Below the pieces are notes generated by a model. It ran no database searches. It was not told the DNA's origin and saw nothing but the letters and a program-made list of their open reading frames with translations. DNA of 64,000 nucleotides, from the NCBI RefSeq assembly GCF_014212125.1, contig NZ_JACJVP010000008.1:50453-114452 (forward strand), in the 5' to 3' direction. Shown here piece after piece: positions 16,663 to 24,802 of the stretch (the stretch's first letter is position 1; each line of letters starts with the position of its first letter). The stretch comes from Cohnella nanjingensis. Lineage in GTDB: Bacteria > Bacillota > Bacilli > Paenibacillales > Paenibacillaceae. Made by a program: the position numbers and the translations under genes.

Positions 16663-17450
16663 ACTGGCTCGGGATATCGGTGATGCTCTACAAGATCAAT
16701 GTCAGGGCGGGCATGCAGTACCGTCTGAACTTCATCCTCTCGACGCTGCTCGCCGCGCTCGTGACGGTATCGGAATTTCTGGGCCTCGTGGTCCTGCTCA
16801 GCGTATTCGGCGCCATTCAGGGCTGGAGCGTGTGGGAGATCGGCTATCTCTACGGGGTGCTGATGACGGCGAAGTTCCTGTACCGGGCGTTCGGCTCGGC
16901 GATCAACAACTTCGAGCCGTATCTCGTGAACGGCACGCTGGATCAGCTGCTGCTGCGGCCGATGCCGCTGCTGCTGGCCGTCCTCACTTCGCGGACCCGC
17001 ATGGTCGGCGGCGAGCTGCTGCAGAGCCTCACGGTGCTCGGCGCGTGCGTCGCCCGCCTCCTCGTACATGGCGACGCGAGCTGGTGGATCGTGCCGGAGA
17101 CGCTGCTCATCATCTGCACCGGGACGGTCATCATGTTCGCGGTGGGACTGGCCACGGCTGCCTGCGGCTTCTGGATCACGCGGACCGAGGATCTGTCGGT
17201 GCTCACCGACAATGCGACGACGACCGCATGCCAGCTGCCGCTCAGTCTGTTCCCCGAGTGGCTGCGGACGCTGCTGCTGGCGGTCATCCCCTTCGGCTTC
17301 ATCAACTACGTGCCGGCGATGTTCATCGTCCGGGGAGAGTGGGGGGTCTGGACGCTGGCGGCGACCGCAGCCGTAGCGGCGGCAGCCCTCCTGATCGCGC
17401 TCGGCGTCTGGAAGATCGGCGTGACGAAATATCAGAGCACCGGAACGTGA
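16659..17450 (+). CDS. ABC-2 type exporter permease, second subunit
   Basis: 263 residues, six membrane helices, homologous to the preceding permease (FEPYLVNGTLDQLLLRPMPLL corresponds to its RTGQIALDLVRPL motif). It starts inside the previous gene by a 4-base ATGA overlap, so translation is coupled. It probably forms a heterodimer with the first permease. About 90 bases separate it from the ATPase gene, with no terminator. Confidence 0.88.
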   Translation: MNWLGISVMLYKINVRAGMQYRLNFILSTLLAALVTVSEFLGLVVLLSVFGAIQGWSVWEIGYLYGVLMTAKFLYRAFGSAINNFEPYLVNGTLDQLLLRPMPLLLAVLTSRTRMVGGELLQSLTVLGACVARLLVHGDASWWIVPETLLIICTGTVIMFAVGLATAACGFWITRTEDLSVLTDNATTTACQLPLSLFPEWLRTLLLAVIPFGFINYVPAMFIVRGEWGVWTLAATAAVAAAALLIALGVWKIGVTKYQSTGT

Positions 17451-17541
17451 ATCAAGGGTAGCGCAAGGCGGCGTTCGAATGCCAACGAGAACGCCGCCGA
17501 ATCGCCATTCAACGGGAGCTTCATAAAGGAGAGTGAACGGA

Positions 17542-18543
17542 ATGTATATGCTGGAAGCGATTGGGCTGGAGAAGACATTTGTGACATCGGTTCCCCGCGC
17601 GGGCCGCTTCAAGGCGGTGCGCACGCTGTTCTCGCGGGAGAAGCGGGCGGTAACGGCGGTGAAGGCGTTGGACTTTCGGGTCGCGCCCGGCGAATTCGTC
17701 GGCTTCATCGGCCCGAACGGGGCGGGCAAATCCACCACGATCAAGATGCTCTGCGGCATCCTGCACCCCAGCGCGGGGGAGGTCCGCGTAGCGGGGCACA
17801 GTCCGCAGCGCGACCGCCGCAAGGTCGTGCGGAAGATCGGCGTCGTATTCGGCCAGCGCACGCAGCTGTGGTGGGACCTTCCGCTGAAAGACAGCTTCGA
17901 TATTCTCGCGGCGATGTTCCGCCTAAGTCCGGCGGAGAAGGAGCGGCAGCTGGTCCGGCTGGAGGAGGTGCTGCGGCTGCGCGAGTTCTGGGACACGCCG
18001 GTCCGCAAGCTGTCCCTCGGCCAACGAATGCGCGGCGATCTCGCCGCCGCGCTGCTGCACGATCCCGAGATGCTCGTGCTCGACGAACCGACGATCGGAA
18101 TGGACGTGACGGCGAAGCGGCAGATCCGGACGCACCTCAAGCTGTTGAACGAGGCGTACGGCAAGACGATTCTGCTCACCACGCACGACATGGACGACAT
18201 CGAGCAGCTCTGCCAGCGGGTGATCGTGATCAGCCGAGGCGAGCGGATCTATGACGGGGAGATCGGTCAGCTTCGCGAGCGGATCGGCCTGCCGACGGTC
18301 ATCCGCGTCGCCTACCGGGGCGACTACCGGATCCCGGCCGGCGCCGAAGCCGGCGGGGGCGCGGACGTCCCGGACGGCGGCTTCCGCATCGTCGAGCGGA
18401 GAGAGCGGGAGGTGGCGGTCGGCTGCAACCGCAGCGAGACCGGCGTCATGGACGTGCTCCGCCAGCTCAGCCAATGGGGCGAAGTCGACGACGTCCGCGT
18501 AGAGGAGCCGGACTTCGAGGACATCATCCATCGGATCTATTAG
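17542..18543 (+). CDS. ABC exporter ATP-binding protein
   Basis: 333 residues. Walker A is GPNGAGKST (about 66-74), the signature LSLGQRMRGDLAAALLHDP replaces the usual LSGGQ, and Walker B is MLVLDEPTIGMD, followed by the switch His in LLTTHDMDDIE. A C-terminal extension of about 90 residues matches the DUF4162-type regulatory domain of drug and antibiotic exporters. AAAGGAGAG precedes the ATG. It energises the two upstream permeases. Confidence 0.92.
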   Translation: MYMLEAIGLEKTFVTSVPRAGRFKAVRTLFSREKRAVTAVKALDFRVAPGEFVGFIGPNGAGKSTTIKMLCGILHPSAGEVRVAGHSPQRDRRKVVRKIGVVFGQRTQLWWDLPLKDSFDILAAMFRLSPAEKERQLVRLEEVLRLREFWDTPVRKLSLGQRMRGDLAAALLHDPEMLVLDEPTIGMDVTAKRQIRTHLKLLNEAYGKTILLTTHDMDDIEQLCQRVIVISRGERIYDGEIGQLRERIGLPTVIRVAYRGDYRIPAGAEAGGGADVPDGGFRIVERREREVAVGCNRSETGVMDVLRQLSQWGEVDDVRVEEPDFEDIIHRIY

Positions 18544-18590
18544 CCGCATGAAGAGGAGAGGCATCGGCGGCACTCGGGACCGAAGCCAAT

Positions 18591-18642
18591 GACGGCGGGG
18601 CCGTCTCCGGGAGATTCACTTCACGGAGACGGCCCCGCCGTC
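18591..18642. terminator. Long perfect hairpin between convergent operons
   Basis: GACGGCGGGGCCGTCTCCG pairs with CGGAGACGGCCCCGCCGTC around a 14-nt loop. There is no T tract on either strand, so it may be a bidirectional mRNA-end stabiliser or a Rho-assisted stop rather than a classical terminator. Confidence 0.65.
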
Positions 18643-18647
18643 GTAGG

Positions 18648-19517
18648 CTAGTTCTGCAGCATCGGCTTCAGCGAATCGATCAATTGATTCAGCGCGACCG
18701 AATTGCGCTCGTACATGGCTTTGGCGTCGGGGCTGCGGGTTGCGACGGCGAACAGCTCGAGATCGGCCTGCGTCTTCTTCAGCGTGGCGAGCAGCAGCGC
18801 CTTGCCCTGCGGAGCCGGCACTTTCAAGTTGTCGTCGAACAGATCGACGTACAGCTGCTGATAAGCGTCCACCTGACCCAAGAACACATTGTCCAGGCTG
18901 ACGCCGATCTTCTCCAGCTCCGTCTGCAGCCAGCCGGGGCTCAGACCGATCGTCGCGAGCGGTTCGAGCTGAATCTTGCCGTCTATGATCACCGTTTGCG
19001 GCTCGACTTCGTTCACTTTTTTCATCCCCATATCGCTAGGCGTGAGCGGCTGCTTCTCTTTTTTGAGCAGCACGCTCAGCTCCCCGGTCGTCTCCATGAT
19101 CGCGAATTCGACGTCGGCCAGATTGAACACGTTCTTGCCGCGCAGCTGCTCCAGCAGTTCGTCTGCGGTCAGCCGCTCCTTCTTTAGGTTATCCTCCAGC
19201 ACTTTGCCCTCCTTCATCACGACGCGGCCCTTGCCTTCGAACAGATGCCGGAGCTTCTTGCTCTTCAGCATCGCGAATTCGAGGAGGAACGGGACGAAGA
19301 ACCAGACAAAGATGGCGAGCACGCCGTAAAAGTAATGGCCTTCGAGGTCGGTCGAGATGAACCCGGCGAGCTCGCCCAGCGTGATGCCGAGCACGTATTC
19401 GAAGAAAGACAGCTGGGAGATCTGCTTCTTGCCCAGGATGCGGGTCAGAACGAACAGGATGAACAGCGCTCCCAGGGAGCGGAAGATAATAACGGACCAT
19501 TCCGGCATGTCGATCAT
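18648..19517 (-). CDS. DUF421 (YetF-type) spore membrane protein with C-terminal DUF1657-like segment
   Basis: 289 residues. Three N-terminal membrane helices (to about 85) carry the DUF421 motifs SLGALFILFVLTRILGKKQI and YVLGITLGELAGFI; soluble alpha/beta domains follow (KGRVVMKEGKVLEDNLKKER, LADVEFAIMETTGELSVLL). The last 60 residues (LKKTQADLELFAVATRSPDAK) resemble the stand-alone DUF1657 protein encoded at 21180. The start overlaps the spoVAD stop (TGATG). In spoVA-2mob operons of Bacillus the same fusion is the last gene and contributes to spore heat resistance and slower germination. Confidence 0.88.
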   Translation of the reverse strand: MIDMPEWSVIIFRSLGALFILFVLTRILGKKQISQLSFFEYVLGITLGELAGFISTDLEGHYFYGVLAIFVWFFVPFLLEFAMLKSKKLRHLFEGKGRVVMKEGKVLEDNLKKERLTADELLEQLRGKNVFNLADVEFAIMETTGELSVLLKKEKQPLTPSDMGMKKVNEVEPQTVIIDGKIQLEPLATIGLSPGWLQTELEKIGVSLDNVFLGQVDAYQQLYVDLFDDNLKVPAPQGKALLLATLKKTQADLELFAVATRSPDAKAMYERNSVALNQLIDSLKPMLQN

Positions 19518-20545
19518 CACTCCTTCGCGCTTGCTGCTGCCGGGGATTCGATGGCGACGGCATGGGCGATGCCGGGGATCGATTCGCCCTGCTGCATGGA
19601 TATCGGGGACATGAGCGCGCCCGTCGCGACGACGAGGATCCGCCGCAGCTCGCCGGAGCGAAGCTTCTTCATCAGGTGGCCGTACGTGACGACAGCGGAG
19701 CACGCGCAGCCGCTGCCGCCGGCTTGGACCATCTGCTTGTCATAGTCGTAGATCATCATCCCGCAGTCGCGGAAACGGGTCTTGTGCATCGGAATCCGGT
19801 GCTTCTCGAACAGATCGCCCGCGATCTCGTGGCCGACCTTGGATAGGTCGCCAGTGACGATCATGTCGTAGTGGTCGGGCCCTACCTGCAGGTCGCGGAA
19901 GTGGGCGGTGATCGTGTCCACGGCGGCTGGCGCCATCGCGGCGCCCATATTGAACGGATCCTTGATGCCCATGTCGACGACTCTGCCGATCGTGGCGGCG
20001 GCGACGACCGGTCCGTCGCCTTGCCGGCTCACCAAGGCGGCGCCGGCTCCCGTCACGGTATATTGCGCGTACGGCGGCTTCTGCGAGCCGTACTCGGTCG
20101 GATAGCGGAACTGTTTCTCCGCGCTGGAGTTGTGGCTGCAGGTGCCGGCCAGCACATGCTGCGCGCCGCCCGAGCTTACCAGATAGGAAGCCAAGGCGAG
20201 GCTCTCCATCGAGGTGGAGCAGGCGCCGAACACGCCGAGGTACGGAATGGTGAGCGTCCTGGCGGCATAGCTGGTGCTCGTGATCTGATTCAACAGGTCG
20301 CCTCCAATGTAGAAGTGAACCTGCTCCTTCGTCAGCTTGGCGCGTTCGATGGCGATCGCGGCGGCTTCCTCCAGATAGGTTTTCTCGGCCTTCTCCCAGC
20401 TATCCTGTCCGACAAAAGAATCCTCGTGAACGATGTCGAAGTCGTTCGCCAGCGGCCCTCGTCCCTCGAACGGACCGACGACGGTCGCCGTAGACGCGAT
20501 GACGGGCTTGTCGCGGAATACCCAACTCTGATGGCCTTTTAGCAT
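19517..20545 (-). CDS. spoVAD: Stage V sporulation protein AD
   Basis: 342 residues, the usual SpoVAD length, with the thiolase-like fold (SWEKAEKTYLEEAA, LGVFGACSTSMESLALAS with the thiolase-position Cys, GDLSKVGHEIAGDLF). SpoVAD binds dipicolinic acid during its uptake into the forespore and its release at germination. It is translated after spoVAC (9-base gap) and coupled to the DUF421 gene by a TGATG overlap. The spoVAE gene that normally follows is missing here. The ribosome binding site (GGAGG) is rather far from the ATG, which suggests coupling to spoVAC. Confidence 0.93.
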   Translation of the reverse strand: MLKGHQSWVFRDKPVIASTATVVGPFEGRGPLANDFDIVHEDSFVGQDSWEKAEKTYLEEAAAIAIERAKLTKEQVHFYIGGDLLNQITSTSYAARTLTIPYLGVFGACSTSMESLALASYLVSSGGAQHVLAGTCSHNSSAEKQFRYPTEYGSQKPPYAQYTVTGAGAALVSRQGDGPVVAAATIGRVVDMGIKDPFNMGAAMAPAAVDTITAHFRDLQVGPDHYDMIVTGDLSKVGHEIAGDLFEKHRIPMHKTRFRDCGMMIYDYDKQMVQAGGSGCACSAVVTYGHLMKKLRSGELRRILVVATGALMSPISMQQGESIPGIAHAVAIESPAAASAKE

Positions 20546-20554
20546 GAGCGCGAT

Positions 20555-21028
20555 TCAGCCTCCGTATTCGAAGATAAAGTGAATGAGGGAGATCAAGAAG
20601 GCCGCCACCGTGCCGAAAACGATGACGGAGCCCGCCAGTTTGAACATCTGGGCGCCCGAGCCCAGCACGAGTCCTTCGCTGCGGTGCTCGATCGCCGCCG
20701 ACGCCATCGAATTGGCGAAGCCCGTGACGGGGACCGCCGATCCCGCTCCGGCCCATTGGCCGAGCTTGTCGTAGACGCCGATCGAGGTGAGGAAGACCGA
20801 CGCCAGGATGAGCAAGGTGACGGTGGGCGACCCCGCTTCTTTCTCGCTCATCCCCCCCCAATGAACGAACGCTTGCTGGATCCCTTCGCCGATCAAGCAG
20901 ATCAGGCCCCCGATCATGAAGGCGCGCAAAGCGTTTCTCCCCCAGGGTCTGGACGGTTGACGATGCAGGGCGAGCTGCTGATATTCTTGCTGTGTCGGAG
21001 TGAGTTTTTTCTTTTTCTGGTTGGCCAC
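20555..21028 (-). CDS. spoVAC: Stage V sporulation protein AC
   Basis: 157 residues with four membrane helices and the SpoVAC hallmarks LTPTQQEYQQLA at the N-terminus, FMIGGLICLIGEGIQQ, and GFANSMASAAIEHRSEGLV. SpoVAC is the mechanosensitive-like channel for dipicolinate in the spore inner membrane. GTG start at 21028 with a strong AAAGGAGGT. First gene of the operon, expected to be expressed in the forespore by sigma G, although I could not pick out a clear sigma-G promoter. Confidence 0.93.
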   Translation of the reverse strand: MANQKKKKLTPTQQEYQQLALHRQPSRPWGRNALRAFMIGGLICLIGEGIQQAFVHWGGMSEKEAGSPTVTLLILASVFLTSIGVYDKLGQWAGAGSAVPVTGFANSMASAAIEHRSEGLVLGSGAQMFKLAGSVIVFGTVAAFLISLIHFIFEYGG

Positions 21029-21179
21029 GCCTTACGGACCTCCTTTTCCAATCTCTCCAGAGGATTCCTCCAAAGCGGCGTTTTACAACACCCAAATGTT
21101 TACAATTTGAAATCGGCCGCCTTGGGGGAAAGTACAGATGGCTCTCCCGGGAGCAAATCATCTGAAAAGAGGGATTCGA

Positions 21180-21386
21180 GTGACCGTATCGTCTCAAGTC
21201 AAAACCTGCGTCGCTTCGCTGAAAAGCGCGCAAGCCAGCCTGGAGCAATTCGCGCTGAACACGCAGAACCAGGAAGCGAAGACGCTGTTCACGAACGCGG
21301 CGACCCAAACGCAGCAGATCGTGGACCAAGTGTCGACGCGCATCTCGCAGTTGGAGAACGAGGAGCCGCAATACAAAGGCTTCTAA
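21180..21386 (+). CDS. DUF1657 spore-associated small protein
   Basis: 68 residues, helical, reading TVSSQVKTCVASLKSAQA, LEQFALNTQNQEAKTLF and a C-terminal EPQYKGF. These match DUF1657, a small family found in spoVA-2mob operons. The GTG at 21180 follows GAGGG; an upstream ATG frame lacks a site. It is divergent from spoVAC here, whereas in known operons DUF1657 genes are co-directional. It probably shares forespore timing with spoVAC. Confidence 0.85.
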   Translation: MTVSSQVKTCVASLKSAQASLEQFALNTQNQEAKTLFTNAATQTQQIVDQVSTRISQLENEEPQYKGF

Positions 21387-21545
21387 GCCGAACGGACGAC
21401 AGGAGGAGTTCCGCGCGCGGAACTCCTTTTCTATAGCGGTTCGGGAAGCGCGTCAGCACCCTCCGAATCGGCTGCCATCAAGAACGCGGTCGCCTGCCGG
21501 GGAGAGGGAGGCGGTGTCCGTTCGGACTTGGAAGGAGAGGACAAG

Positions 21546-22337
21546 ATGAACACCCGACGAGGCCATTGGGCGAAACGGGGCAAGGCGGCGACGATCGCTT
21601 GCGGGTTGGCCGCGATCCTGCTGACGGCCGCCTCCTCCGACGAGGCGCATGCGGGGCCGAAGCCTCGCGCGTATTACGAATCCACGGGCGAAGTGATCTG
21701 GGAAGTGCCCGTCGGGGAAAAAGCGATCGCGCTCACCTTCGACGACGGCCCGGACCCCAAGGATACGCCCCAGATTCTCGACCTGCTGCGGGAGTACGAC
21801 GCCAAGGCGACGTTCTTCATCATGGGCCGCAAAGCGCGCGAGCATCCCGAGATCGTGAAGCGGGAGGCGCTGGAAGGCCATGAGATCGCCAACCATACCT
21901 TCACGCACCCGGTACTGGTCCGCTGCAGTACGAAACAGATCCGCAAAGAGATCGAAGACACGCAGGAGATTCTGACCTCGGCCGCGGGCGTTCGTCCCGT
22001 CCTGTTCCGTCCGCCGGAAGGCTTCTTCGATTCGCGCGTCCTCGAGATCAGCAAGCAGCAGGGCCTGAAGACGGTGCTGTGGTCCTGGCACCATCCGACC
22101 GACGACTGGTCGCGGCCGGGCGTGGGCCATATCGTCCGCGGCGCGCTGGGCGACGTCCGCAACGGCGATATTATCCTGTTCCATGACTACGTCCACGGCC
22201 CGACCCAGACGATCGCCGCGCTGCGCCAGATTTTGCCGAAGCTCGCCAAGGACGGCTACCGCTTCGTGACGGTCTCCGAACTGCTGCGAGGCAAGGCGCA
22301 GGAGAACCAGGCCGAGCGGATGGGCGCCACCAAATAG
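21546..22337 (+). CDS. Secreted polysaccharide deacetylase (NodB domain)
   Basis: 263 residues. An N-terminal signal segment ends near AHAGPKP at about residue 40. The carbohydrate esterase 4 motifs appear in order: LTFDDGPD (catalytic Asp and metal Asp), HTFTHP (metal His pair), FRPPEG, and ILFHDY near the C-terminus. These enzymes remove acetyl groups from N-acetylglucosamine or N-acetylmuramic acid in wall polymers. AGGAGAGG precedes the ATG. It is next to the spoVA cluster, so a role in spore cortex or wall modification is possible but not shown. Terminated at 22354-22401. Confidence 0.88.
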   Translation: MNTRRGHWAKRGKAATIACGLAAILLTAASSDEAHAGPKPRAYYESTGEVIWEVPVGEKAIALTFDDGPDPKDTPQILDLLREYDAKATFFIMGRKAREHPEIVKREALEGHEIANHTFTHPVLVRCSTKQIRKEIEDTQEILTSAAGVRPVLFRPPEGFFDSRVLEISKQQGLKTVLWSWHHPTDDWSRPGVGHIVRGALGDVRNGDIILFHDYVHGPTQTIAALRQILPKLAKDGYRFVTVSELLRGKAQENQAERMGATK

Positions 22338-22353
22338 CATGAGCCGGGATGGA

Positions 22354-22401
22354 GGACCGCTCAACGCGCAAGCCGGAGCTTGCGCGCTGAGCGGTCCCTT
22401 T
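22354..22401 (+). terminator. Rho-independent terminator after deacetylase gene
   Basis: GGACCGCTCA and GCGCAAG arms pair with CTTGCGC and TGAGCGGTCC, then CTTT. Confidence 0.82.
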
Positions 22402-22547
22402 GCCATGTTCGCCGGCAGCTTGTAAAATAGAGGGAACCAGAGAGCGCCTGTTGGCGGAATGCCTGGCCAGGTTTGTCCGCTCTCCCGCATGAAAGCGCTA
22501 TTATCTTCTCGCTTCATCTATTGCTTTTTCCCATGGAGGTTGATCAG

Positions 22548-23513
22548 ATGGTTCAAGTCCAGGAAATCAGCGCGCGTCTCCAAGCGATTAAGGATCAGAT
22601 CGCGCAAGTCGTCGTCGGCAAAGAGGAAGTCGTGGAGCATGTGCTGGTGGCGCTCCTCGCCTCGGGACATCTCATTCTCGAAGACGTGCCGGGGACCGGC
22701 AAGACGCTGCTCGCCAAGTCGCTCGCGAAGTCGCTGCAGTGCGACTTCAAGCGCGTGCAGTTCACGGCAGACCTGCTCCCGTCCGATATCTCGGGCATTA
22801 ACTTCTACAACCAACAAGCCGGCCGCTTCGAGCTGCGCCGCGGTCCGGTATTCACGAACATTCTGCTGGCCGACGAGCTCAACCGGGCGACGCCGCGCAC
22901 GCAGTCGAGCCTGCTGGAGAGCATGGAGGAGCGGCAGGTGACGATCGACGGGGACACCCACCCGCTGCAGAAGCCCTTCATCGTCGTCGCCACCCAGAAT
23001 CCGATCGAGAACCACGGCACGTTCCCGCTGCCGGAAGCCCAGTTGGACCGCTTCATGATGCGCATCTCGATGGGTTACCCTTCCCGGGACGAAGAGACGG
23101 AGATTCTGCGGCGCTTCATGGTTCGCGATCCGCTGCCCGACCTCGCGCCGGTCATCGGACAGGAGGATATCGCCAGGCTGCAGGCGGCCGTGCCGAATGT
23201 GTCCTGCCATGCGGACGTGCTCCAATATATCCTGTCGATCGTCGAGGCGACCCGCGCGCACGAAGAGATCGCGAACGGCGTCAGTCCGCGCGGCAGCCTC
23301 CAGCTCGTCAAGGCTTCGCAGGCGAGAGCGCTGCTCCGGGGACGGGACTACGTATCCCCCGACGACGTGAAGGCGCTCGTCCCGGCGGTGCTGAGCCATC
23401 GCATCGTGCTGAAGGACATGCTGGGCGCGGACCGGCGCCGTACCGAATCGTTGCTCGCCGGCATCGTCGCGCAGGTGCCGGTGCCCACCGAACCGCTGCT
23501 GGAGCGGCGGTAG
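22548..23513 (+). CDS. MoxR-family AAA+ ATPase
   Basis: 321 residues. Walker A GTGKT in EDVPGTGKTLLAKSL, Walker B LLADELNRATPRTQSSLLE, sensor I VVATQNPIE and the MoxR-specific NHGTFPLPEAQLDRFMMR are all present. MoxR ATPases act as chaperones in the maturation of enzyme complexes and are almost always followed by a DUF58 gene, as here. GGAGGT with 7-nt spacing sets the ATG at 22548. First gene of a three-gene operon. Confidence 0.92.
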   Translation: MVQVQEISARLQAIKDQIAQVVVGKEEVVEHVLVALLASGHLILEDVPGTGKTLLAKSLAKSLQCDFKRVQFTADLLPSDISGINFYNQQAGRFELRRGPVFTNILLADELNRATPRTQSSLLESMEERQVTIDGDTHPLQKPFIVVATQNPIENHGTFPLPEAQLDRFMMRISMGYPSRDEETEILRRFMVRDPLPDLAPVIGQEDIARLQAAVPNVSCHADVLQYILSIVEATRAHEEIANGVSPRGSLQLVKASQARALLRGRDYVSPDDVKALVPAVLSHRIVLKDMLGADRRRTESLLAGIVAQVPVPTEPLLERR

Positions 23514-23515
23514 CG

Positions 23516-24616
23516 ATGATTATCGTCTGGCTGCTCACGATATTCGCCGTCCTCTTCCTGCTGCAGCGGTTGCTGTTCTCCCGCAGGGTGTTGCGACGCG
23601 TCGCCTACGAGCGTTCGTTCAGCGAGCCGCACGCCTTCGCCGGCGAGACGGTGTTCATGCTGGAGCGGATCGTCAATCGCCAATGGCTGCCGCTGCCGTG
23701 GCTGCGCGTGGAGACGATGATGCCTTCGCCGCTCCAGTTCAAGAATCAGAACGCGGAGCTCGCGATCAGCTCGGGCCAGCTGCTGCAGAATCACGCCAGC
23801 CTGTTCAGCCTGGCGCCGTTCACGAAGGTCGTGCGCAAGCACGAAGTCGTCTGCGTGCGGCGAGGCGTATACCGCATCCCGTCGCTGTCGCTGACGCTGG
23901 GCGATCTGTCGGGCGCCTCCAGCGTGTCGGATACGCGGGAGTCGAACTGCGCGATCACGGTTTTTCCGCGGCTGAAGGACGTGCAGCAGCTGCCGCTGTC
24001 CGCGCGCAAGTGGATGCAGAGCGCGATCGGCATGCACGAGGCTTTCCGCGAGGACCATTATCAGGTCGCGGGCGTCCGCCCTTACCGCAGCGGGGACTCG
24101 CTCAAGCAGGTCAACTGGAACGCGACGGCGAAGACGGGGCAGACGCTCGTCAACCGGCGGGAGAGCATGGTCGACAACGACGTGACGATCCTGCTGAACG
24201 CGGAGCTGTACGATGCGTCCGAGAACCGGCGCATCCAGCCGGCGGTCTTCGAGGAAGCGATCAGCTATACGGCCTCGGTCGCGCGCCATCTCCTGTCCAA
24301 CGGCGGCAAGGTGGGCCTCGTCTATAACGGCAAAGTAGACGGGGAGACGGCTGTGCCTCTGGTGATGGAGCCCCGCGCCGGGCGCGCGCATCTGTACCGG
24401 ATGCTGGAGCTCATGGCAAGGTTCGAAGCGGTCACGCGGCGCGAGCTCGGCTACGTGCTGGAGGAGATGGCGGCATCCGGCATGCGCGGCGTCAACTTGC
24501 TCGTCATATCGGCGTTCCTGACGCCGAAGCAGGAGCAGCTCCTCGAGCGGCTGCGCCATGGGGGCAACCGCGTGGAGAAGCTGCTGCTCTACCGGGAGAA
24601 GGAGGCGAGCGCATGA
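23516..24616 (+). CDS. DUF58 domain protein
   Basis: 366 residues. An N-terminal membrane helix (IIVWLLTIFAVLFLLQRLLF) precedes beta-rich segments and the DUF58 signature VAGVRPYRSGDSLKQVNWNATAKTG near residue 185-210, followed by a vWA-like region (VTILLNAEL). Starts two bases after the moxR stop. DUF58 proteins are presumed partners of MoxR. Its last residues, LLLYREKEASA, are copied in the tandem repeats that follow, and its stop overlaps the first mini-ORF start (ATGA). Confidence 0.9.
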   Translation: MIIVWLLTIFAVLFLLQRLLFSRRVLRRVAYERSFSEPHAFAGETVFMLERIVNRQWLPLPWLRVETMMPSPLQFKNQNAELAISSGQLLQNHASLFSLAPFTKVVRKHEVVCVRRGVYRIPSLSLTLGDLSGASSVSDTRESNCAITVFPRLKDVQQLPLSARKWMQSAIGMHEAFREDHYQVAGVRPYRSGDSLKQVNWNATAKTGQTLVNRRESMVDNDVTILLNAELYDASENRRIQPAVFEEAISYTASVARHLLSNGGKVGLVYNGKVDGETAVPLVMEPRAGRAHLYRMLELMARFEAVTRRELGYVLEEMAASGMRGVNLLVISAFLTPKQEQLLERLRHGGNRVEKLLLYREKEASA

Positions 24617-24802
24617 AGCGGTTGATGCGGAGTCTCGCGGAGCTTACGATCTTCTGGGAAAAGGAGGCGAGCGTATGAAGCGGTTGATGCGAAGTGTCGG
24701 GGAGCTGCTGCTCTACCGGGAGAAGGAGGCGAGCGCATGAAGCGATTGAAGCGGAGTGTCGCGGAGCTTACGATCTTCTGGGAAAAGGAGGCGAGCGTAT
24801 GA
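24601..24802 (+). repeat. 62-bp tandem repeat carrying ribosome binding site and start codon: three coupled 21-codon mini-ORFs
   Basis: Units begin at 24601, 24663, 24725 and 24787, each opening with GGAGGCGAGCG then ATGAAGCG. Units 1 and 3 share one tail (CTTACGATCTTCTGGGAAAA), while unit 2's tail (CTGCTGCTCTACCGGGAGAA) copies the end of the DUF58 gene, so a 124-bp block has also been doubled. Because 62 is not a multiple of three, each unit makes a short frame: 24613-24678, 24675-24740 and 24737-24802, each overlapping the next start by ATGA. The products are MKRLMRSLAELTIFWEKEASV and two near copies. Confidence 0.92.

Noticed and set aside
21029..21179. Sigma-G promoter for the spoVA genes
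   Set aside because: Searched both strands by eye for the -35/-10 consensus; no convincing pair with correct spacing.
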